Assembly (NCBI GenBank): GCA_021161055.1
Contig: JAGHBI010000023.1
Span: forward strand, 1 to 6,933
Length of the DNA: 6,933 nt
DNA from: Candidatus Iainarchaeum sp.
GTDB taxonomy: Archaea; Iainarchaeota; Iainarchaeia; Iainarchaeales; DTGL01
Direction: 5' to 3'
The notes under the pieces were generated by a model. That model searched no databases and was not told the origin of the DNA. It was given only the letters and a program-made list of their open reading frames with translations. Numbering within the stretch: position 1 is the stretch's first letter; every line of letters starts with the position of its first letter. Below, piece by piece: positions 4,683 to 6,933 of this stretch. The position numbers and the translations under genes are program-made.

Positions 4683-5825
4683 ATGCCAGAGATTGTTGTT
4701 GAGGCAAGCAGGGCAATGGCCCTAGGGGTTAAGCTATGCAGGCCAAAAGTAATTCCGATGTATCCAATAACTCCGCAAACCCATATAGTTGAAGCGCTTG
4801 CTGAAATGATAAATAACGGTGAGCTTCAAGCTGAAATGATTCACGTCGAATCTGAACACAGCGCTTGTTCCGCTTTGTTAGGTGCGCAGGCGGCAGGCGT
4901 CAGAACCTTTAGTGCTACATCCTCACAAGGCTTAGCGTTGATGTATGAAATTTTGCCAATAATTTCAGGGAACCGCATGCCATGCGTAATGGCCATAGCC
5001 AATAGGGCTTTGAGTGCTCCAATAAGCATATGGAACGACCATAGCGATGCTGTTTCCGCTAGAGACCAGGGCTGGATTCAGCTCTACGTGGAATCAACCC
5101 AGGAAGCAATCGATACAATAATCCAGCTCTATAAGATATGTGAAGACCATAGCGTATTGCTTCCAGGCATGCTTTGCCTGGATGGCTTCACATTAAGCCA
5201 TGTTTATGAACGCGCAGTTGTTCCTGAGCAAGAGCAGGTAGATGCATTTTTGCCGGAATACAAACCCTATGTAAAGCTTGACCCTGAAGAGCCAATTACT
5301 ATGGGTCCGATAGCATTCCCAGATTCATTCATGGAGTTCAAAAAGATGCAGCACGAGGCAATGCTGCAGGCGTTGAAGGTAATAAAAAATGTTCATGATG
5401 AGTTTGCAAAACAATTTGGCAGAGCTTACGGCAACGGCCTGCTCGAACTCTATCGCATGGAAGATGCAGAGTATGCGTTGATAGGGATGGGCACTTTAGT
5501 AGGAACCGCGCGCGTGGTTGTCGATAAGCTCAGAGCTGAAGGGCTGAAAGCAGGACTGATAAAGTTGCGCTCTTTAAGGCCTTTCCCAAAAGAAGACTTG
5601 GCAAAGGCAACAAAAAATTTACAAGGTTTGGCTGTAATCGATAGGCACATCTCCTTAGGTTATGAAGGTCCGTTGTTCAGTGATGTGAGATCTGCTCTGT
5701 TCGAAAGCGATATAAGGATAAACAATTTCATCGCTGGCTTAGGTGGTCGCGATATAACGCAGAAGCATTTGAGAAAGGCATTGCTTTCCCTTAAAGAGCG
5801 CAGGGAAGGAGGCTGGTTGTTATGA
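4683..5825 (+). CDS. porA: Pyruvate:ferredoxin oxidoreductase, alpha subunit
   Basis: The 380-residue alpha subunit provides the pyrimidine-binding half of the thiamine diphosphate site and much of the pyruvate pocket. Visible motifs are YPITPQT (27-33), ESEHSA (56-61) with the glutamate expected to activate the cofactor, SATSSQG (77-83), and the block running from NRALSAP through IWNDHSD and RDQGWIQLYVES to QEA. This block resembles archaeal pyruvate enzymes closely. The C-terminal domain (from about 265) has the transketolase-C pattern with GMGT and LRPFP. Length is normal for separate alpha subunits. ATG 4683 is supported by AGGTGG four bases upstream and by homologues that start at this strand. 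Its stop overlaps the porB start (ATGA). Specificity for pyruvate is likely; a 2-ketoisovalerate enzyme cannot be fully excluded from sequence alone. Confidence 0.95.
   Translation: MPEIVVEASRAMALGVKLCRPKVIPMYPITPQTHIVEALAEMINNGELQAEMIHVESEHSACSALLGAQAAGVRTFSATSSQGLALMYEILPIISGNRMPCVMAIANRALSAPISIWNDHSDAVSARDQGWIQLYVESTQEAIDTIIQLYKICEDHSVLLPGMLCLDGFTLSHVYERAVVPEQEQVDAFLPEYKPYVKLDPEEPITMGPIAFPDSFMEFKKMQHEAMLQALKVIKNVHDEFAKQFGRAYGNGLLELYRMEDAEYALIGMGTLVGTARVVVDKLRAEGLKAGLIKLRSLRPFPKEDLAKATKNLQGLAVIDRHISLGYEGPLFSDVRSALFESDIRINNFIAGLGGRDITQKHLRKALLSLKERREGGWLL
5807..5812 (+). promoter_or_regulatory. Shine-Dalgarno site for porB
   Basis: AGGAGG, the strongest such site in the window, lies within the end of porA and nine bases before ATG 5822. 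Its strength may help match beta to alpha subunit output. Confidence 0.6.
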
Positions 5826-6718
5826 TTAGGGGCTTGCCTGAGGAAGAATTCTTCGCTTCAGGGCATAGGGCTTGCGCTGGTTGCGGTGCTGCAATAGCTA
5901 TGAGACACATTACAAAAGCGGCTGGCAGGAACACAATAGTTGTTCAGGCAACCGGATGCATGGAAGTGGTAAGCACACCATATCCACAAACAGCTTGGCG
6001 CTTACCTTATATCCATGGTGCATTTGAAAATACCGCTGCAATTGCAAGCGGAATTGAGCGAGCACTAAAAACCCTGGGTAAGAGATACAATATACTTGTG
6101 CTTGGCGGTGATGGTGCAACATTCGATATTGGTTTTGGCGCCTTGAGTGGAGCTATCGAGAGAGGGCACAATTTCCTCTACGTCTGTAACGATAACGGTG
6201 CATATATGAACACAGGCATTCAGCGTAGCGGTGCAACACCAAAATATGCACACACAACAACAAGCCCGGCAGGCAAAGTTATTCCCGGAAAGCCCGAATG
6301 GAAAAAGCCACTGCCCTTTATAATTGCCTCGCACAGGGCGCCTTATGTTGCAACCGCCTCAATAAGCGATATTCCCGATTTATATGCAAAAATTAAGAAA
6401 GGCTTGCAAATTGAGGGGCCCTGCTATGTACAGGTTTTCAGCCCCTGTGTTCCTGGCTGGGGCATCGATTCAGCAAAAAGCGTTGAAGTAGCACGGTTAG
6501 CGGTGGAAACAAGAGTAGCACCGCTGTACGAGATTGAAAATGGCGTCCTCAAGATTACGAAGGATATCAAAGAACCAAAGCCTGTTGAGGAATACCTCAA
6601 AACCCAGGCAAGGTTCAAGCACCTGAGCGAAGAACAGATAAAAGAGATACAGGCATTTGTGGATAGGGAATGGGCTCGCCTAAAAGAGCTCGAAGAAAAG
6701 AAGTGCAGGTTTTATTGA
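5822..6718 (+). CDS. porB: Pyruvate:ferredoxin oxidoreductase, beta subunit
   Basis: The 298-residue beta subunit binds the diphosphate end of thiamine diphosphate and one [4Fe-4S] cluster. The expected cluster ligands are C18 and C21 (CAGCG), C46 (ATGCME) and C209 (FSPC). The cofactor motif starts GGDGATFDIG (95-104) and ends at the Asn-rich turn around 123-130 with AYMNTGIQRS (127-136). The following TTTSPAGK and GKPEWKKP segments are typical of pyruvate enzymes. At position 126 the residue is Gly, where I remember Glu in many archaeal homologues (DNEAYMNTG). The C-terminus ends in a charged helix (about 255-298). ATG 5822 overlaps the alpha stop and has AGGAGG upstream. It is the last gene of the operon; no strong terminator hairpin follows, only a T-rich stretch near 6747-6754. 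Confidence 0.95.
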   Translation: MIRGLPEEEFFASGHRACAGCGAAIAMRHITKAAGRNTIVVQATGCMEVVSTPYPQTAWRLPYIHGAFENTAAIASGIERALKTLGKRYNILVLGGDGATFDIGFGALSGAIERGHNFLYVCNDNGAYMNTGIQRSGATPKYAHTTTSPAGKVIPGKPEWKKPLPFIIASHRAPYVATASISDIPDLYAKIKKGLQIEGPCYVQVFSPCVPGWGIDSAKSVEVARLAVETRVAPLYEIENGVLKITKDIKEPKPVEEYLKTQARFKHLSEEQIKEIQAFVDREWARLKELEEKKCRFY

Positions 6719-6750
6719 GCATATTTCCCACTCCGCGAATGTGTGCTTTA

Positions 6751-6760
6751 TTTTAAAATT
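6751..6760 (+). promoter_or_regulatory. TATA-like box for the HicB-like gene
   Basis: TTTTAAAATT is centred about 26 bases before ATG 6782 in the 63-base gap after porB. This gives the next gene its own probable leaderless promoter. The T-run just before it could also help end por transcription. Confidence 0.5.
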
Positions 6761-6781
6761 ATAACCTCTTACTAATTAAGT

Positions 6782-6933
6782 ATGGAACTGCAATTTAATG
6801 TGATAGTGGTTCAAGACAGCTCTGGGGGCTTTGTCGCATTTGTTCCAGAATTGCCTGGTTGTCATACACAAGGGGATACTCTGGAAGAACTGATGGAAAA
6901 TATAAAGGAAGCCACAGAGCTATATCTGGAAAC
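6782..6933 (+). CDS. HicB-like protein (antitoxin family), truncated by window edge
   Basis: Only the first 50 residues lie in the window. They match the HicB-like partial RNase H fold: a first strand FNVIVVQD (5-12), the turn GGF, a second strand VAFVPELPGCHTQGDT (18-33), and the helix LEELMENIKEATELYLE (34-50). In HicAB toxin-antitoxin pairs this protein binds and neutralises the HicA mRNA interferase and may repress its own promoter. Many archaeal genomes also carry solitary copies with no toxin. No hicA gene lies upstream, since porB ends 63 bases before; a partner could only be downstream, outside the window. ATG 6782 has no Shine-Dalgarno site but a well-placed TATA-like box. Because the C-terminus is not seen, whether a DNA-binding tail is present is unknown. 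Confidence 0.8.
   Translation, partial: MELQFNVIVVQDSSGGFVAFVPELPGCHTQGDTLEELMENIKEATELYLE

Noticed and set aside
6065..6334. Minus-strand frame of 89 codons inside porB
   Set aside because: It lies opposite a clearly conserved gene and its translation is rich in Cys with no family pattern; it is a shadow frame.
1..6933. CRISPR array, tRNA, insertion sequence, attachment site or integrase
   Set aside because: No regularly spaced direct repeats, cloverleaf, transposase motif or terminal inverted repeats were seen on either strand by eye.

Overview
The window reads as a compact chromosomal segment of an archaeon. Archaeal markers are a diphthine synthase (diphthamide on elongation factor 2), a DUF357-type protein, a four-subunit pyruvate:ferredoxin oxidoreductase in the order gamma-delta-alpha-beta, and TATA-like elements about 25-30 bases before start codons that lack any leader. 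Divergent motifs and small gene sizes would suit a DPANN-type or other little-studied lineage, but this is inference; the window holds no rRNA or other firm taxonomic marker.

Layout. Positions 1-204 hold no confident gene but contain a 12-bp palindrome. 205-678 (+) is a Nudix hydrolase. 731-2245 (+) is a tight three-gene unit: dphB, a DUF357 protein and a single-pass membrane protein with an exposed beta-rich domain. It meets, stop codon against stop codon, three minus-strand genes: acylphosphatase (2246-2527), an HD-domain phosphohydrolase (2551-3177) and a CYTH/adenylate-cyclase-IV-like protein (3232-3768). The CYTH gene diverges from the por operon (3825-6718, +). A HicB-like gene starts at 6782 and runs off the right edge.

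How the genes work together. The por genes make one complex that oxidises a 2-oxoacid (most likely pyruvate) to acyl-CoA and passes electrons to ferredoxin; all cofactor motifs are present. The minus-strand genes all belong to phosphate-ester or acyl-phosphate chemistry families, but each appears to have its own promoter. The dphB unit is a real operon by spacing, but no known pathway links its members.

Two modes of translation start are visible. Genes at the head of a transcript have a TATA-like box placed for a leaderless mRNA, while genes inside operons have GGTG- or GGAGG-type Shine-Dalgarno sites, several overlapping the upstream stop codon. This settles several starts (dphB at ATG 731, porC at ATG 3825, porD probably at TTG 4381, porA at ATG 4683).

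I found no clear new multi-gene system. The points most worth following are the symmetric TATA element between the CYTH and por genes, the CYTH protein lacking its ExExK metal motif, the diphthine synthase with Asp-to-Asn in its GDP motif, and the dphB/DUF357/membrane-protein operon.
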